The notes under the pieces are model-generated. The model had not been told where the DNA came from. It searched no databases and was given only the letters and a program-made list of their open reading frames with translations. Below, one piece after another: positions 23,655-33,608 of a DNA stretch of 64,000 bases. The position numbers were made by a program, and so were the translations under genes. Within the stretch, counting starts at the first letter, position 1. Each line of letters begins with the position of its first letter. Source of the stretch: Reyranella sp. (GTDB taxonomy: Bacteria > Pseudomonadota > Alphaproteobacteria > Reyranellales > Reyranellaceae); NCBI RefSeq assembly GCF_004297405.1, contig NZ_SCVC01000046.1:62001-126000 (forward strand), in the 5' to 3' direction.

Positions 23655-26082
23655 CGGAAGTCTCCTCATTGGTGGTTAGCAGGTTGATCGCCCATTCGAC
23701 GCCCTTGCGACGAAGCCAAGCGGCCGCGAAACCCTCGGCGCCGTGAGCGGCCATGGTCTCCGAGATGGCGGTCTGATCGGTCTTGGAAGATGCCGCGGTG
23801 AAGGCGAGCGCCACTTCAGAAAGACCGAGCTCGAACAGCCGGTTGCCGCGCCGCGACTGGCAGTAGTAGTCGCGCTTGGGCGTGGCGCGGCTCAGAATCT
23901 CGATCTGCCGGTCATTCAGCCCGAAGCGACGGTAGATTGCTGCGATCTGTGGTTCCAGCGCACGTTCATTGGGCAGGAACAGTCGCGTCGGGCAGCTCTC
24001 GATGATGGCCGGCGCGATGGCACTGCCATCGATGTCGGCCAATGACTGGGTGGCGAAGATCACGGAAGCATTCTTCTTGCGGAGGGTCTTCAGCCATTCG
24101 CGAAGCTGGCCTGCAAAGCCATGATCGTCGAGGGCGAGCCACCCTTCGTCGACGATGACAAGCGTGGGACGACCGTCGAAGCGATCTTCGATGCGATGAA
24201 AGAGATAGGAGAGGACTGCCGGCGCAGCACCACTTCCAATCAGGCCCTCGGTTTCGAACGCCTGAACGTCGGCCCGCCCCAACTGCTCGGCCTCGGCATC
24301 GAGCAGGCGCCCCCACGGCCCACCAACGGTGTAGGGTTGCAAGGCCTGCTTCAGGGCATTGGATTGCAGGAGAACGGAAAGACCCGTGATCGTTCGTTCG
24401 GCAGTGGGAGCGGACGCCAGAGAGGTCAGCGCCGACCAAAGATGCTCCTTGAGATCCGGCGTGACAGTTACGGACTCACGGGCCAGCAAGCTGGCAATCC
24501 ATTCGGCAGCCCAGGCGCGCTCCCCGGTATCATCCGTGCGGGCCAGCGGCTGCAGGGCCACGGGGTCACTGGCGTCTCCGGCGAGCGCACCGCCGAGATC
24601 GTGCCAGTCGCCACCCATGGCAAGTGCGGCCGCCCGGATCGACCCGCCGAAATCGAAGGCGAAGACCTGCGCGCCCGGGTAGCGCCGGAACTGCAACGCC
24701 ATCAGCGCCAGCAGCACGCTCTTGCCCGCGCCCGTCGGTCCCACGATCAGTGAATGACCGACATCGCCGACATGAAGAGAGAATCGGAACGGCGTCGCCC
24801 CTTCTGTCCTCGCAAGGAAGAGCGGCGGACCTTCGAGATGCTCGTCCCGTTCCGGACCGGCCCACACTGCCGAGAAAGGCATCATGTGGGCGAGGTTGAG
24901 GGTCGAGATCGGCGGCTGACGGACGTTGGCATAGACATGCCCCGGGAGGCTTCCGAGCCAGGCTTCAACGGCATTGACGGTCTCGCGCATGCAGGTGAAG
25001 TCGCGGCCCTGGATGGTCTTCTCCACGAGGGCCAATCGCTCCTGCGCGATGGCGGGATCGTCGTCCCAGACTGTCACCGTTGCGGTGACATAGGCCTGGG
25101 CCACGACATCGGAACCCAACTCCTGCAACGCCAGATCAGCATCGAGCGCCTTGTTGGCGGCGTCCGAGTCCAGCAGGACGGACGCCTCGTTCGTCATCAC
25201 CTCCTTGAGGATCGCCATGATCGACTTGCGCTTGGCGAACCACTGCCGGCGGATGCGGCCCAAAACCTTGGCGGCATCGGTCTTGTCCATGCAGATCGCG
25301 CGTGTGCACCAGCGGTACGGAAAGGCCAACCGGTTCAACTCATCGAGTAGGCCCGGCCAGGTCTGCGATGGAAAGCCCATGACGGTGAGGGTCCGCAGAT
25401 GGGCGTCGCCGAGGCGCGGCTCCAGCCCGCCGATGACCTCCTCGTCGATCAAGATGGCATCGAGATGCATCGGCGTTTCCGGTACCCTGACCCGATGACG
25501 CCGTGTCGAAATACACGAATGCAAGTAGGTGAGCGTGTCACCGTCATCGAGCCAGTCGGCCTCGGGCATGAAGTCTTCGATCAGGGCAAGCACCCGATCG
25601 GTGCGGTCGACGAACGCGGCGAGGGCTTGGCGCCAGTCCGCTTCTGCGCGAGATCGTCCCTCATAGAGCCATGCCTCCGCGCGTGCGGCATCATCGGCCG
25701 GCGGGAGCCAGACGAGTGTCAGGAAATAGCCGCTTTCGAAGTGCGCGCCCTCCTCCTCGAATTGCGCACGTCGCTCGTCGTCGACAAGGCTGGATACCGC
25801 ATCGGGAAAGCGGCTCTCGGGATAGCGGTTAGCCGGCACGCGCTGGGCTTCGACAAAGATCGCCCAGCCCGAGCCCAGGCGCCGCAACGCATTGTTAAGG
25901 CGGGACGTGATCGCCACCAGCTCTGCGGCAGTGGCCGAGTCCAGATCGGGTCCGCGAAAGCGGGCGGTGCGCTGGAATGAGCCATCCTTATTGAGAATGA
26001 CGCCACGCTGCACCAGGGCCGCCCACGGCAGGAAGTCGGCAAGGGTCTGGGAGCGGCGGCGGTATTCGGCAAGGTTCAGCAT
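23644..26082 (-). CDS. trbE: TrbE (VirB4-like) ATPase
   Basis: 812 residues, the usual length for TrbE. The N-terminal CagE/TrbE domain (LNLAEYRRRSQTLADFLPW) is followed by the ATPase core, with Walker A GPTGAGKSVLLA near residue 440 and Walker B LVIVDEGWLAL near residue 640, and KKNASVIFATQSLADID downstream. It powers pilus assembly and channel function at the inner membrane. Confidence 0.96.
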   Translation of the reverse strand: MLNLAEYRRRSQTLADFLPWAALVQRGVILNKDGSFQRTARFRGPDLDSATAAELVAITSRLNNALRRLGSGWAIFVEAQRVPANRYPESRFPDAVSSLVDDERRAQFEEEGAHFESGYFLTLVWLPPADDAARAEAWLYEGRSRAEADWRQALAAFVDRTDRVLALIEDFMPEADWLDDGDTLTYLHSCISTRRHRVRVPETPMHLDAILIDEEVIGGLEPRLGDAHLRTLTVMGFPSQTWPGLLDELNRLAFPYRWCTRAICMDKTDAAKVLGRIRRQWFAKRKSIMAILKEVMTNEASVLLDSDAANKALDADLALQELGSDVVAQAYVTATVTVWDDDPAIAQERLALVEKTIQGRDFTCMRETVNAVEAWLGSLPGHVYANVRQPPISTLNLAHMMPFSAVWAGPERDEHLEGPPLFLARTEGATPFRFSLHVGDVGHSLIVGPTGAGKSVLLALMALQFRRYPGAQVFAFDFGGSIRAAALAMGGDWHDLGGALAGDASDPVALQPLARTDDTGERAWAAEWIASLLARESVTVTPDLKEHLWSALTSLASAPTAERTITGLSVLLQSNALKQALQPYTVGGPWGRLLDAEAEQLGRADVQAFETEGLIGSGAAPAVLSYLFHRIEDRFDGRPTLVIVDEGWLALDDHGFAGQLREWLKTLRKKNASVIFATQSLADIDGSAIAPAIIESCPTRLFLPNERALEPQIAAIYRRFGLNDRQIEILSRATPKRDYYCQSRRGNRLFELGLSEVALAFTAASSKTDQTAISETMAAHGAEGFAAAWLRRKGVEWAINLLTTNEETSDVG

Positions 26083-26092
26083 GGCCAGTGCC

Positions 26093-26362
26093 TCACACCG
26101 ACATACGCTGCGGATAGCGAAGATGCCGGCGCACCACGTCGATGAAGGCCGGATCGCGTCGCGTGGCCCACACGGCCGCCAGGTGGCCGACTAGCCAGAT
26201 CGCCGCGCCGGCAAGCCACAAACGGAGGCCGAGGCCGACGGCGGCAGCGAGGGTGCCGTTGATAATCACGACGGCCCGGGGCGCGCCTGCAAGAAGAAGC
26301 GGCTCCGTCAGTGCGCGATGGACGGAGGCGTAGAAGCCGGGAATGGGTTCGCGCGGCTCCAT
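26093..26362 (-). CDS. trbD: TrbD (VirB3-like) membrane protein
   Basis: 89 residues from ATG 26362, one base into the trbC stop. IPGFYASVHRALTEPLLLAGAPR is the family N-terminus (shown by its first residues IPGFYASVHRALTEP), followed by two close helices and a C-terminal RRHLRYP. It partners with TrbE and the pilin in the inner membrane. Confidence 0.93.
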   Translation of the reverse strand: MEPREPIPGFYASVHRALTEPLLLAGAPRAVVIINGTLAAAVGLGLRLWLAGAAIWLVGHLAAVWATRRDPAFIDVVRRHLRYPQRMSV

Positions 26363-26679
26363 CAAACCAGCGCCCCGCCGCCGAACGAGAAGAACGACAG
26401 GAAGAAGCTCGACGCGGCAAAGGCGATCGAGAGGCCGAAGACGATCTGGATCAGGCGGCGGAAGCCGCCGGAGGTTTCGCCGAAGGCGAGCGCCAGGCCA
26501 GTAAGGATGATGACGATGACCGAGATGACCTTGGCGACCGGTCCCTGGATGGATTCCAGGATCTGATTGAGGGGCTGCTCCCACGGCATGTTCGATCCGG
26601 CCGCGTGAGCCGGTGCCGTGAGGAGCGCGAAGATGACGAAGGTCGAAATTGCGGCGAGGGGGCGCCGGATATGCAGCAT
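26362..26679 (-). CDS. trbC: TrbC (VirB2-like) pilin precursor
   Basis: 105 residues. A signal peptide (AAISTFVIFALLTAPAHA), a short mature N-terminus (GSNMPWEQPLNQIL) and two helices flanking the loop ETSGGFRR. TrbC pilins are cut and cyclised by TraF, which is encoded at 34686-35198 in the same element. Confidence 0.94.
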   Translation of the reverse strand: MLHIRRPLAAISTFVIFALLTAPAHAAGSNMPWEQPLNQILESIQGPVAKVISVIVIILTGLALAFGETSGGFRRLIQIVFGLSIAFAASSFFLSFFSFGGGALV

Positions 26680-27644
26680 TATTGTTCTCCTGCAGGTAAG
26701 AGGACGTAGTCCCCGTTCGCGCCGAGGCCTTTCACAACGGCGAGGTCTGTGATGCGGCGCGCAGCACCACGACCGGCGAGGACGGCAATGAGCTCGACTG
26801 TTTCAGCAATCAGCGCGCGAGGGACGGTCACGACGGCTTCCTGGATGAGCTGCTCGAGGCGGCGCAGCGCACCCAAGGCGGAGCCGGCGTGCAAGGTGCC
26901 AACGCCGCCGGGATGGCCAGTGCCCCAAGCCTTCAACAGGTCCAGCGCCTCCGCGCCGCGCACCTCGCCGATCGGGATGCGGTCGGGACGCAAGCGCAGT
27001 GCCGACCGCACGAGGTCAGACAGCGTGGCGGCCCCATCCTTGGTGCGCAGCGCCACGAGGTTCGCCGCGGCGCATTGCAGTTCACGCGTGTCCTCGATCA
27101 GCACTACCCGGTCACCGGTCTTCGCGACCTCCGCCAGGAGGGCGTTAACCAGCGTGGTCTTCCCGGTCGAGGTGCCGCCGGCCACCAGGACGTTCTTGCG
27201 GTCGCGAACGGCGCGGCGCAGCACGTCGGCTTGCGCCCGCGACATGATCCCAGCCTGGACATAGTCGTCGAGGGAGAACACCGCGATCGCCGGGCGACGG
27301 ATGGCGAAGCAAGGCGCTGCCACCACGGGCGGCACGAGGCCTTCGAACCGCTCTCCGCTTTCGGGTAGTTCGGCGGAAACGCGCGGCATGCCGGCATGGA
27401 CTTCAGCGCCAACATGGTGAGCAACGAGCCGGACAATTCGTTCGGCATCGGCCGGCGAGACCCTGGAACCGGTATCTTCGAGGCCGCCGGAAAGCCGGTC
27501 GACCCAAAGGCGGCCATCGGGATTGAGCATTATTTCGACGACGGTCGCGTCTTCCATATGCGCGGCGATCAATGGCCCCAGCGCAGTACGCAGCATGCGT
27601 GTGCCTCGAGCGAACGCTTCCGGTCGTAAGGACGAGATCGTCAT
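26679..27644 (-). CDS. trbB: TrbB (VirB11-like) ATPase
   Basis: 321 residues from ATG 27644, GAGGGG about 9 nt upstream. The N-terminal domain (IMLNPDGRLWVDR) is followed by Walker A GGTSTGKTTLVNAL near residue 155, an Asp box (VLIEDTRELQ), Walker B region (RIPIGEVRGAEALDLLKAWGTGHPGG, seen as GEVRGAEALDLLKAWGTGH) and a His box (TLHAGSALGAL). It is the hexameric traffic ATPase of the mating pore and first gene of the trb operon. Confidence 0.96.
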   Translation of the reverse strand: MTISSLRPEAFARGTRMLRTALGPLIAAHMEDATVVEIMLNPDGRLWVDRLSGGLEDTGSRVSPADAERIVRLVAHHVGAEVHAGMPRVSAELPESGERFEGLVPPVVAAPCFAIRRPAIAVFSLDDYVQAGIMSRAQADVLRRAVRDRKNVLVAGGTSTGKTTLVNALLAEVAKTGDRVVLIEDTRELQCAAANLVALRTKDGAATLSDLVRSALRLRPDRIPIGEVRGAEALDLLKAWGTGHPGGVGTLHAGSALGALRRLEQLIQEAVVTVPRALIAETVELIAVLAGRGAARRITDLAVVKGLGANGDYVLLPAGEQ

Positions 27645-27777
27645 GTCAGCAGCCCCTCGACGCCGCCTCAAAAATCAAGGCGATGGGCGCTGCTTAAAGA
27701 GATGACCGGCTCGGGTGCAACAGCGTCGAGAGACCGATCGGGCTACAGGATAGAAAGACAGGTGAATGGGTCGATGC

Positions 27778-28212
27778 CTACGCGTCCGTCGTCGGAGCGC
27801 TATCTGGCTCGGCCGCGATGTCGCCCACGACTTCATCGGCAAGCGTACGACCGCGGGCAAGCCGTCGGCCCAACGCTTCCACGAACCCGTCATAGCGTTC
27901 GCGGCCTTTCGTCTGCGCCGCGGCCTGCGCCGTGTCGGGCAGTGGTGGCGTGCTGGTGAGCCAAAAGCGGACAAAGAGCGCAACGGCTTCATTGGAGATG
28001 GTGACGTGGCGTTCGAGACGTTCGATCTGCCGTGTCATACGATCGAGACGCCGCGCCAATGCGGCCTCCAGACGGTCGGCACCGTCAGGCGACAGAAGCG
28101 AAGCAAGCGCCGTCTCCACCACCAGCGCCTGGGGGACGCGCTTGCGATGGGCGTAGTCGGCGAGCCGGACGGCGAGGTCCGGCGGCAAGCGGAACGTGTG
28201 CTTCGTGCGCAC
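27778..28212 (-). CDS. CopG-like ribbon-helix-helix protein between traG and trbB
   Basis: 144 residues from GTG 28212, 3 nt after the traG stop. The N-terminus (TKHTFRLPPDLAVRLADYAHR) is a CopG/RHH-type strand-helix-helix that normally binds operator DNA; a helical C-terminal domain follows (DRMTRQIERLERH...). This gene has a fixed place between TraG and TrbB in related ICEs, so it probably regulates the transfer operon or aids the relaxosome. Confidence 0.8.
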   Translation of the reverse strand: MRTKHTFRLPPDLAVRLADYAHRKRVPQALVVETALASLLSPDGADRLEAALARRLDRMTRQIERLERHVTISNEAVALFVRFWLTSTPPLPDTAQAAAQTKGRERYDGFVEALGRRLARGRTLADEVVGDIAAEPDSAPTTDA

Positions 28213-28215
28213 GGC

Positions 28216-30195
28216 TCAAAGATCCATGCCATCGCCGGGATCGAGCGCCACCTGCCGTGCGAGCCTGCGGGTCCGACGCTGCAGGGCCTGAAGGTCCTGT
28301 GAAGCGTCACGTTCATCGTCGGCCAGTTCGAACTCCTCCACCGGCTTGCGACGCTCGGGCACGACTTCCTCCTGCTGTGGAAGCTCCGGTTCGCGGCGGA
28401 TGCCTGCATTGTCCGGGTCTTCGGCTGGGGACGACGCCGCAACGATCATCGTCCTCCATGGATTGTCATCCTGATGCTGCGCCGGATTTGGCTCTCGTCC
28501 CGCGTCGGATCTCTCCGACGTGGCCGGAGGGGTCAAGATCCGTGCCTGCAGCTGCGGGTCCTCGAAATAGCGAGCCTTTTGCGCGCGAATCGGATGACAG
28601 CCGGAGACGAGAACGATCTCGTCAGCGGCGGGAAGCTGCATCACCTCGCCGGGAGTGAGCAAAGGCCGCGCGGTCTCCTGACGAGAGACCATCAGGTGGC
28701 CTAGCCAGGGGCTCAGACGATGGCCGGCATAGTTTTTTGCGTCGCGAATCTCAGTTGCTGTGCCGAGAGCATCGGAAACACGTTTGGCGGTGCGCTCGTC
28801 GTTTGTGGCGAAGCTCACCCGCACATGGCAGTTGTCGAGGATCGAATTGTTGAGCCCGTAGGCTTTCTCGATCTGGTTCAGCGACTGGGCGATCAAAAAG
28901 CTCTTCAAGCCGTAGCCCGCCATGAAGGCCAGCGCACTCTCGAAGAAGTCGAGCCGGCCAAGCGCCGGAAACTCGTCGAGCATCAGCAGCAGGCGGTGTC
29001 GTCGATGCTTTGAGTCCAGCTCCTCGGTCAGCCGGCGACCGATCTGGTTCAGGATAAGGCGGACCAGCGGCTTGGTGCGGCTGATGTCGGATGGGGGCAC
29101 GACCAGGTACAGCGTGGACGGCACCGTTCCCTCCACGAGATCCCGGATCCGCCAGTCACAGCGGCACGTCACGGCCGCAACCACGGGATCGCGATAGAGA
29201 CCCAGAAACGACATGGCAGTCGACAGCACGCCTGATCGCTCGTTCTCGCTCTTGTTCAGGAGCTCGCGCGCGGCGCTGGCGACTACCGGATGCGCGCCGG
29301 CCTCGCCGAGATGTGCCGTCGTCATCATGGCCCGCAAGGTGGCCTCGATCGGCCGCCGCGGATCGGAGAGCAAGTTGGCGACGCCTGCCAGTGTCTTGTC
29401 CGGCTCTGCGTAAAGTACATGCAGGATGGTGCCCACCAACAATGCGTGGCTGGTCTTCTCCCAGTGATTGCGCTTCTCCAGCGCCCCCTCAGGATCGACC
29501 AGTACATCGGCGATGTTCTGGACATCGCGCACCTCCCACTCGCCGCGCCGTACTTCGAGAAGAGGGTTGTAAGCAGAACTTTGGGCGTTGGTCGGATCGA
29601 ACAGCAGCACGCGCCCGAACCGAGCGCGCCAGCCAGCGGTCAGCGTCCAGTTCTCCCCCTTGATGTCATGGACGATTGCCGAGCCGGGCCAGGTCAAGAG
29701 CGTCGGCACAACGAGTCCGACGCCCTTGCCACTGCGCGTAGGTGCGAAACAAAGCACGTGCTCGGGACCGTCATGGCGTAAGTACTCTCCTCGCCAGCGC
29801 CCGAGAAGGACGCCATCGTCACCACGAAGGCCGGCTTCGCGAATCTCTCGGGCGTCAGCCCATCGTGCCGAGCCGTAGGTCGTCACCCGCTTTGCTTCGC
29901 GAGCGCGCATGACCGACATGGTGGTGGCCACAGCGACGGCGGCGACTCCGCCAGCCGCCGCGATGTATCCTCCTTCGTCAAAGACGTGGGGCGCATAGGC
30001 CTCGAAAGAGAACCACCACCAAAAGAAGTCTTGCGGCTGATAGACAGGCCATCCGAGTAGCTCAAACCATGGTGAGCCAAGCTGAGGTTGGAAGCCAAGG
30101 CGCCACGCTGTCCATTCCGTCGCAGTCCAGACGAACGTCAACACCACGGCGCTCACGAGGAGAATCTGACCCCAGAGGATTTTGGTCGCGTTCAC
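28216..30195 (-). CDS. traG: TraG/VirD4-type coupling protein
   Basis: 659 residues from GTG 30195 (VNATKILWGQILLV), the start usual for this family; upstream in-frame codons to TTG 30231 are less likely. Two N-terminal helices, Walker A APTRSGKGVGLVVPTLL near residue 150 and Walker B LLLMLDEFPALGRLDFFE near residue 395. It docks the relaxase-DNA complex to the Trb channel and pumps DNA. The C-terminal 90 residues are acidic and probably bind relaxosome partners. Neither start has a good ribosome site. Confidence 0.95.
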   Translation of the reverse strand: MNATKILWGQILLVSAVVLTFVWTATEWTAWRLGFQPQLGSPWFELLGWPVYQPQDFFWWWFSFEAYAPHVFDEGGYIAAAGGVAAVAVATTMSVMRAREAKRVTTYGSARWADAREIREAGLRGDDGVLLGRWRGEYLRHDGPEHVLCFAPTRSGKGVGLVVPTLLTWPGSAIVHDIKGENWTLTAGWRARFGRVLLFDPTNAQSSAYNPLLEVRRGEWEVRDVQNIADVLVDPEGALEKRNHWEKTSHALLVGTILHVLYAEPDKTLAGVANLLSDPRRPIEATLRAMMTTAHLGEAGAHPVVASAARELLNKSENERSGVLSTAMSFLGLYRDPVVAAVTCRCDWRIRDLVEGTVPSTLYLVVPPSDISRTKPLVRLILNQIGRRLTEELDSKHRRHRLLLMLDEFPALGRLDFFESALAFMAGYGLKSFLIAQSLNQIEKAYGLNNSILDNCHVRVSFATNDERTAKRVSDALGTATEIRDAKNYAGHRLSPWLGHLMVSRQETARPLLTPGEVMQLPAADEIVLVSGCHPIRAQKARYFEDPQLQARILTPPATSERSDAGREPNPAQHQDDNPWRTMIVAASSPAEDPDNAGIRREPELPQQEEVVPERRKPVEEFELADDERDASQDLQALQRRTRRLARQVALDPGDGMDL

Positions 30196-30453
30196 GGCGA
30201 CGAGAGTTAGAAGCGCTCGGCGATATCGCAAGCATCAAGGCGCAGTGTGGGGACCGCGGATACAGGAGAAGTCAAATCGGTCGCATTCGAACATCGCATC
30301 GGCCGTAATTCGGCGTTGCGGCGACTTGGCGCCGTTAGGCCATCCGGCGAGCGCGCGACGGTGATTGCCTGCACTGCTGCGCGCTCGCGTGCCGCAGCCT
30401 GCTGTCATTGCTGACATGGGGACTTGAGCGGAACTCGACGTTATCGTTGAGCC

Positions 30454-30768
30454 GTGATCCCGATACCTCGAGATGCCCCTGCCTCTATCGCTTGCGGTCG
30501 AAGCGGCTTGCCCCTGCTGGCGATCTGCCCGACGGGCCACCGTCGCCTTGTGCCCTTCCGCCTGCTGAAGGCCTCAGACGGCGACCGGACGCCGCTCTAC
30601 GGCCGCCTCTTTAAATGCCCGACCTGCGGCACTCGTGACGTCGCCTCGCTGTGTGCGATCGAAACCCTAGCGGAGCTCGACGAACTGCGGCCGGAGCTGT
30701 TGCCACTGACGCCGACCTTACCGCACTCGACTCACAAGCCGCACAACCCGGACGCTGATTTGCTATAG
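30454..30768 (+). CDS. small zinc-ribbon protein
   Basis: 104 residues from GTG 30454. The core FKCPTCGTRDVASLC supplies a CxxC and a later Cys, the style of short zinc-ribbon proteins seen in mobile elements; CGRSGLPLLAICP near residue 14-26 holds two more Cys. It points toward the ligase gene (convergent, 10 nt apart). Only a weak ribosome site is visible, and the function is unknown. Confidence 0.5.
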   Translation: MIPIPRDAPASIACGRSGLPLLAICPTGHRRLVPFRLLKASDGDRTPLYGRLFKCPTCGTRDVASLCAIETLAELDELRPELLPLTPTLPHSTHKPHNPDADLL

Positions 30769-30778
30769 GCTCTAGACG

Positions 30779-31846
30779 CTACCCGCCTGGATGCGGTGTC
30801 GCCCGCACGACCTGTGTTGCCGGCTTGTCCTCCCGCTGCCCTTGGTATGAAACCTGCCTGAGCAGATTGTCGTCGGTCCAAGTCAGGTAGGTCACTTCAA
30901 CGACGAGTTCCGGCTTTACCCAGTGCACGCGCGACAGCTTGAGCGGCGAGCCGAAGCGGCTATCCCGTGGCGGCGGCTCCGCTAGCGGCATCTTTGACAC
31001 CTGCAGCGGTGCCAGCACGCCCGCCAGGCGCTTGAGCTCCTTGTCGGTGATGCCTGTGCCGGCGCGCCCGGCATAGCGCAGCCGCCCGTCCTCAGTGTAG
31101 TAGCCGAGCAGCAGCGCGCCGATGTGCGACCGGCTGCCCTCGGGATCGGTCCAGCCGACGACGACAAACTCCTCGCGGTTGAGGCACTTCGACTTGACCC
31201 AGATCCCGCGGTCACCGGGGGCGTATGGTCGATCGATCCGCTTGGAGATGACACCCTCGAGGCCAAGCCTGCAGGCATGTTCGCGGAAGCGTGGTCCATC
31301 GGTGACGACATGCTCGCTGTAGCGCAGGCCGTCGATCTGCTTCTTGAACAGACCTTCGAGCCGCTTCTTGCGCTCGATAAGCGGAAGTTGTGCCGTGCTC
31401 ACCCCATTCAAAAACAGGAGATCGAAGGCGAAGAAGACGAGCTGGTCCGTGCGGCCTTCATCCATAGCAGCTTGGAGCCGGCTGAAGACAGGTACACCGT
31501 CTGAATTGAGAGCGCAGAGCTCACCGTCGACATAGGCCGACTTGACCCGCAGCTTGCCGATCGCCTCGATGGTCCGGCGGTATCGGTGGGACCAGTCTAG
31601 TCCTGTGCGCGTCAGCAGCTTGACCTTGCCGCCGTCGATCCGGGCGTGCATCCGGTAGCCGTCGTATTTGATCTCGTGCAGCCAATCGCTTCCCGCCGGC
31701 GCCTCGTCCACCAGGCGCGTGAGCTGCGGCTTGATCCATTTCGGCGGCCGAGATGTCGTTCCCACGTTAGCGAGTGCACCACATCTCATAGCGAAGGCCA
31801 AAGAGAAAGGGTCGCGCCGCAGCGCGCCCGGCTGAGAGGCTGCCAT
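30779..31846 (-). CDS. ATP-dependent DNA ligase (LigD/LigC-type core)
   Basis: 355 residues. The adenylation domain has the catalytic motif EIKYDGYRMHARI (Lys about 60), followed by YVDGELCAL, FFAFDLLFLNG, GLEGVISKR and WVKSKC, the ordered motifs III-V of ATP-dependent ligases, then an OB-fold domain (EEFVVVGWTDPEGSRSHIGA...). It lacks the polymerase and nuclease domains of full LigD. It may seal transferred or excised ICE DNA; such ligases recur beside RlxS relaxases. It starts 7 nt after the relaxase stop. Confidence 0.92.
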   Translation of the reverse strand: MAASQPGALRRDPFSLAFAMRCGALANVGTTSRPPKWIKPQLTRLVDEAPAGSDWLHEIKYDGYRMHARIDGGKVKLLTRTGLDWSHRYRRTIEAIGKLRVKSAYVDGELCALNSDGVPVFSRLQAAMDEGRTDQLVFFAFDLLFLNGVSTAQLPLIERKKRLEGLFKKQIDGLRYSEHVVTDGPRFREHACRLGLEGVISKRIDRPYAPGDRGIWVKSKCLNREEFVVVGWTDPEGSRSHIGALLLGYYTEDGRLRYAGRAGTGITDKELKRLAGVLAPLQVSKMPLAEPPPRDSRFGSPLKLSRVHWVKPELVVEVTYLTWTDDNLLRQVSYQGQREDKPATQVVRATPHPGG

Positions 31847-31853
31847 CGTCCAG

Positions 31854-33608
31854 TCACACGCTCAGGCCGCGTTTCGGTCCGAAGTTCCAATCGATCGTCC
31901 CACCCTGAGACATGACGCCCGTCACTTGTCGGCCGAGATGACGCTCCAGCGCCGGACGCCATGGCACCAGCTGGAAGCCGAGACCGTCGTCGATCATCGC
32001 GAAGCGGCCGGACGACAACGTGACCCGCCGCCGGTAAAGCCCGGAGACATGCTCGCCTTCGGCGGCTGGACGATGCATCAAGCCCGATTCTGACGCGAGC
32101 CTTCCGGATGCTTCATCAAGATCCCGTCCCCTGAGGGTATTGAGTAGATTGCGCGCGAAAATCACGCGCCGACCCTGACGCCGCGCCAATCCCTGGTCGG
32201 CAAGATAATCGATACGTCGGTCCATCGCTTCCCGGACCTCACCGCCGAAGGCAGTGCCGGCCGTCGCCGCCTCTCGCGCCAGAAGCTGACGATCAAGCCA
32301 GGTTGCGCCGGACGCGGTGATCTGGGCCGCGAGAGGAAGGTCCGACCGCGTGGCGAGCGACAAGCGTCGGCGCCCGTTGGCGTCCTCATAGGAACGCGCC
32401 TCGACGATCGCGCCCGAGGGCGCGTCACCTGTCATCTCCAGGTCGGAGAATACTAGATGGTGCGTCCGGCCGTCGACGCCCTCGACGATGGCATAGGCTG
32501 AGCCCTTGAGTTCGTCATGCAAGCCGCGCGCTACGAGGCGTCCGAGCACGCGGTCGGAAATCTCGTCGCCGTGCAGAGCAAACCCAGCAACGTCCGGCTC
32601 GCGGCCCGACGTGGTCAGCGCCTGATGCATGGTTTTGATGATGTCGCCGCGGATCGAGAGCTCGCGCAACGATTGCTCGAGCCCAGGCTTCAGAGTCCAC
32701 GACGCTGGGCCGACCTGATCGGCGAGCCCCAACCTTTCGAGTTTCCTCGCGCGGCCAATCATAAGCCGCCGCAATTCCGGGTCATCGTCGGAGGTGCTGA
32801 GCCGGAGGTCGGCGACGCCGCCAGCTTCGTCAGCGATACTCCGCAAGGCCCGATCGAGACCAGTCCAACGCTCTGCGTCGACGTCCTTCTCAAGCGCGGA
32901 GCGGATCTCGCGCTCGGTTCTCGGCCCAAGCTCAAGAGTGACACGTTCAGCGGCACGATCGCGGAAGCCGCGGCTGACATACGCGCGACTGATCACGAGA
33001 TCCTGGCCATCGTCGGCCCTGCCGCGGACCAGGACGTGGACGTGAGGGTTAGCGGTGTTCCAGTGGTCGCTCGCGACCCAGTCGAGCCGGGTGCCCAGGT
33101 CGCGCTCAACATCCGCCATCAACTCGCGCGTAAAGGCGCGGAGATCGTCCAACTGGGCCGCCTCTTCCGGGGAAATGATGAACCGGAAATGATGCCGGTC
33201 GTCCTCGCATCGTTCGGCGAAAGCATGCTCGTCTGCCTCGTCCGATGTGGCGTCAAACATCCGGGCATCAGTGCCATCCCGGGTTACCCCCTCGCGTTTC
33301 AGGTAGCTGATGTGTTTCGAAAGCGGCGCGGAGCGGAACCGAGCGCCTCGGTGTCGGACGACGCGGGCTTTCATGACGACCCGCCGCGAGGTCGACCGCA
33401 GTGACAGCGAGAGGGCCGCGCGTCGCCCCCGCCCGAATCGCGACCGGCTGGCGCCCGTTCCTCGCCGGCTGAAGCTCTTGCCGATGTGTCCAGCCTTCTT
33501 GGCGGCGCGCATCACCTCGCCAGCGAAGCTCTTTGACCGCCTGGGGAGCTGTTTGTCATGCCGGATGCGACCTGGGCGGAGTTGGAAGTCCTCGTCTCGG
33601 CCGCTCAC
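31854..33608 (-). CDS. rlxS: RlxS/TraI-type relaxase with DUF3363
   Basis: 584 residues from GTG 33608 (MSGRDEDFQLRPGRI, the family N-terminus). After a basic region comes the relaxase domain: HISYLKREGVTRDG with the likely catalytic Tyr, HHFRFIISPEEAAQL, and the His triad in DHWNTANPHVHVLVRG. The C-terminal half is DUF3363 (GSAYAIVEGVDGRTHHLVF; EHVSGLYRRRVTLSSGRFAM). It nicks oriT and leads the strand into the recipient. The GTG overlaps the stop of the preceding small gene (GTGA), implying coupling. Confidence 0.94.
   Translation of the reverse strand: MSGRDEDFQLRPGRIRHDKQLPRRSKSFAGEVMRAAKKAGHIGKSFSRRGTGASRSRFGRGRRAALSLSLRSTSRRVVMKARVVRHRGARFRSAPLSKHISYLKREGVTRDGTDARMFDATSDEADEHAFAERCEDDRHHFRFIISPEEAAQLDDLRAFTRELMADVERDLGTRLDWVASDHWNTANPHVHVLVRGRADDGQDLVISRAYVSRGFRDRAAERVTLELGPRTEREIRSALEKDVDAERWTGLDRALRSIADEAGGVADLRLSTSDDDPELRRLMIGRARKLERLGLADQVGPASWTLKPGLEQSLRELSIRGDIIKTMHQALTTSGREPDVAGFALHGDEISDRVLGRLVARGLHDELKGSAYAIVEGVDGRTHHLVFSDLEMTGDAPSGAIVEARSYEDANGRRRLSLATRSDLPLAAQITASGATWLDRQLLAREAATAGTAFGGEVREAMDRRIDYLADQGLARRQGRRVIFARNLLNTLRGRDLDEASGRLASESGLMHRPAAEGEHVSGLYRRRVTLSSGRFAMIDDGLGFQLVPWRPALERHLGRQVTGVMSQGGTIDWNFGPKRGLSV

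Noticed and set aside
30196..30453. oriT in the traG-ligase gap or before the relaxase
   Set aside because: No inverted repeat with a recognisable nick region was found; oriT cannot be placed by eye.
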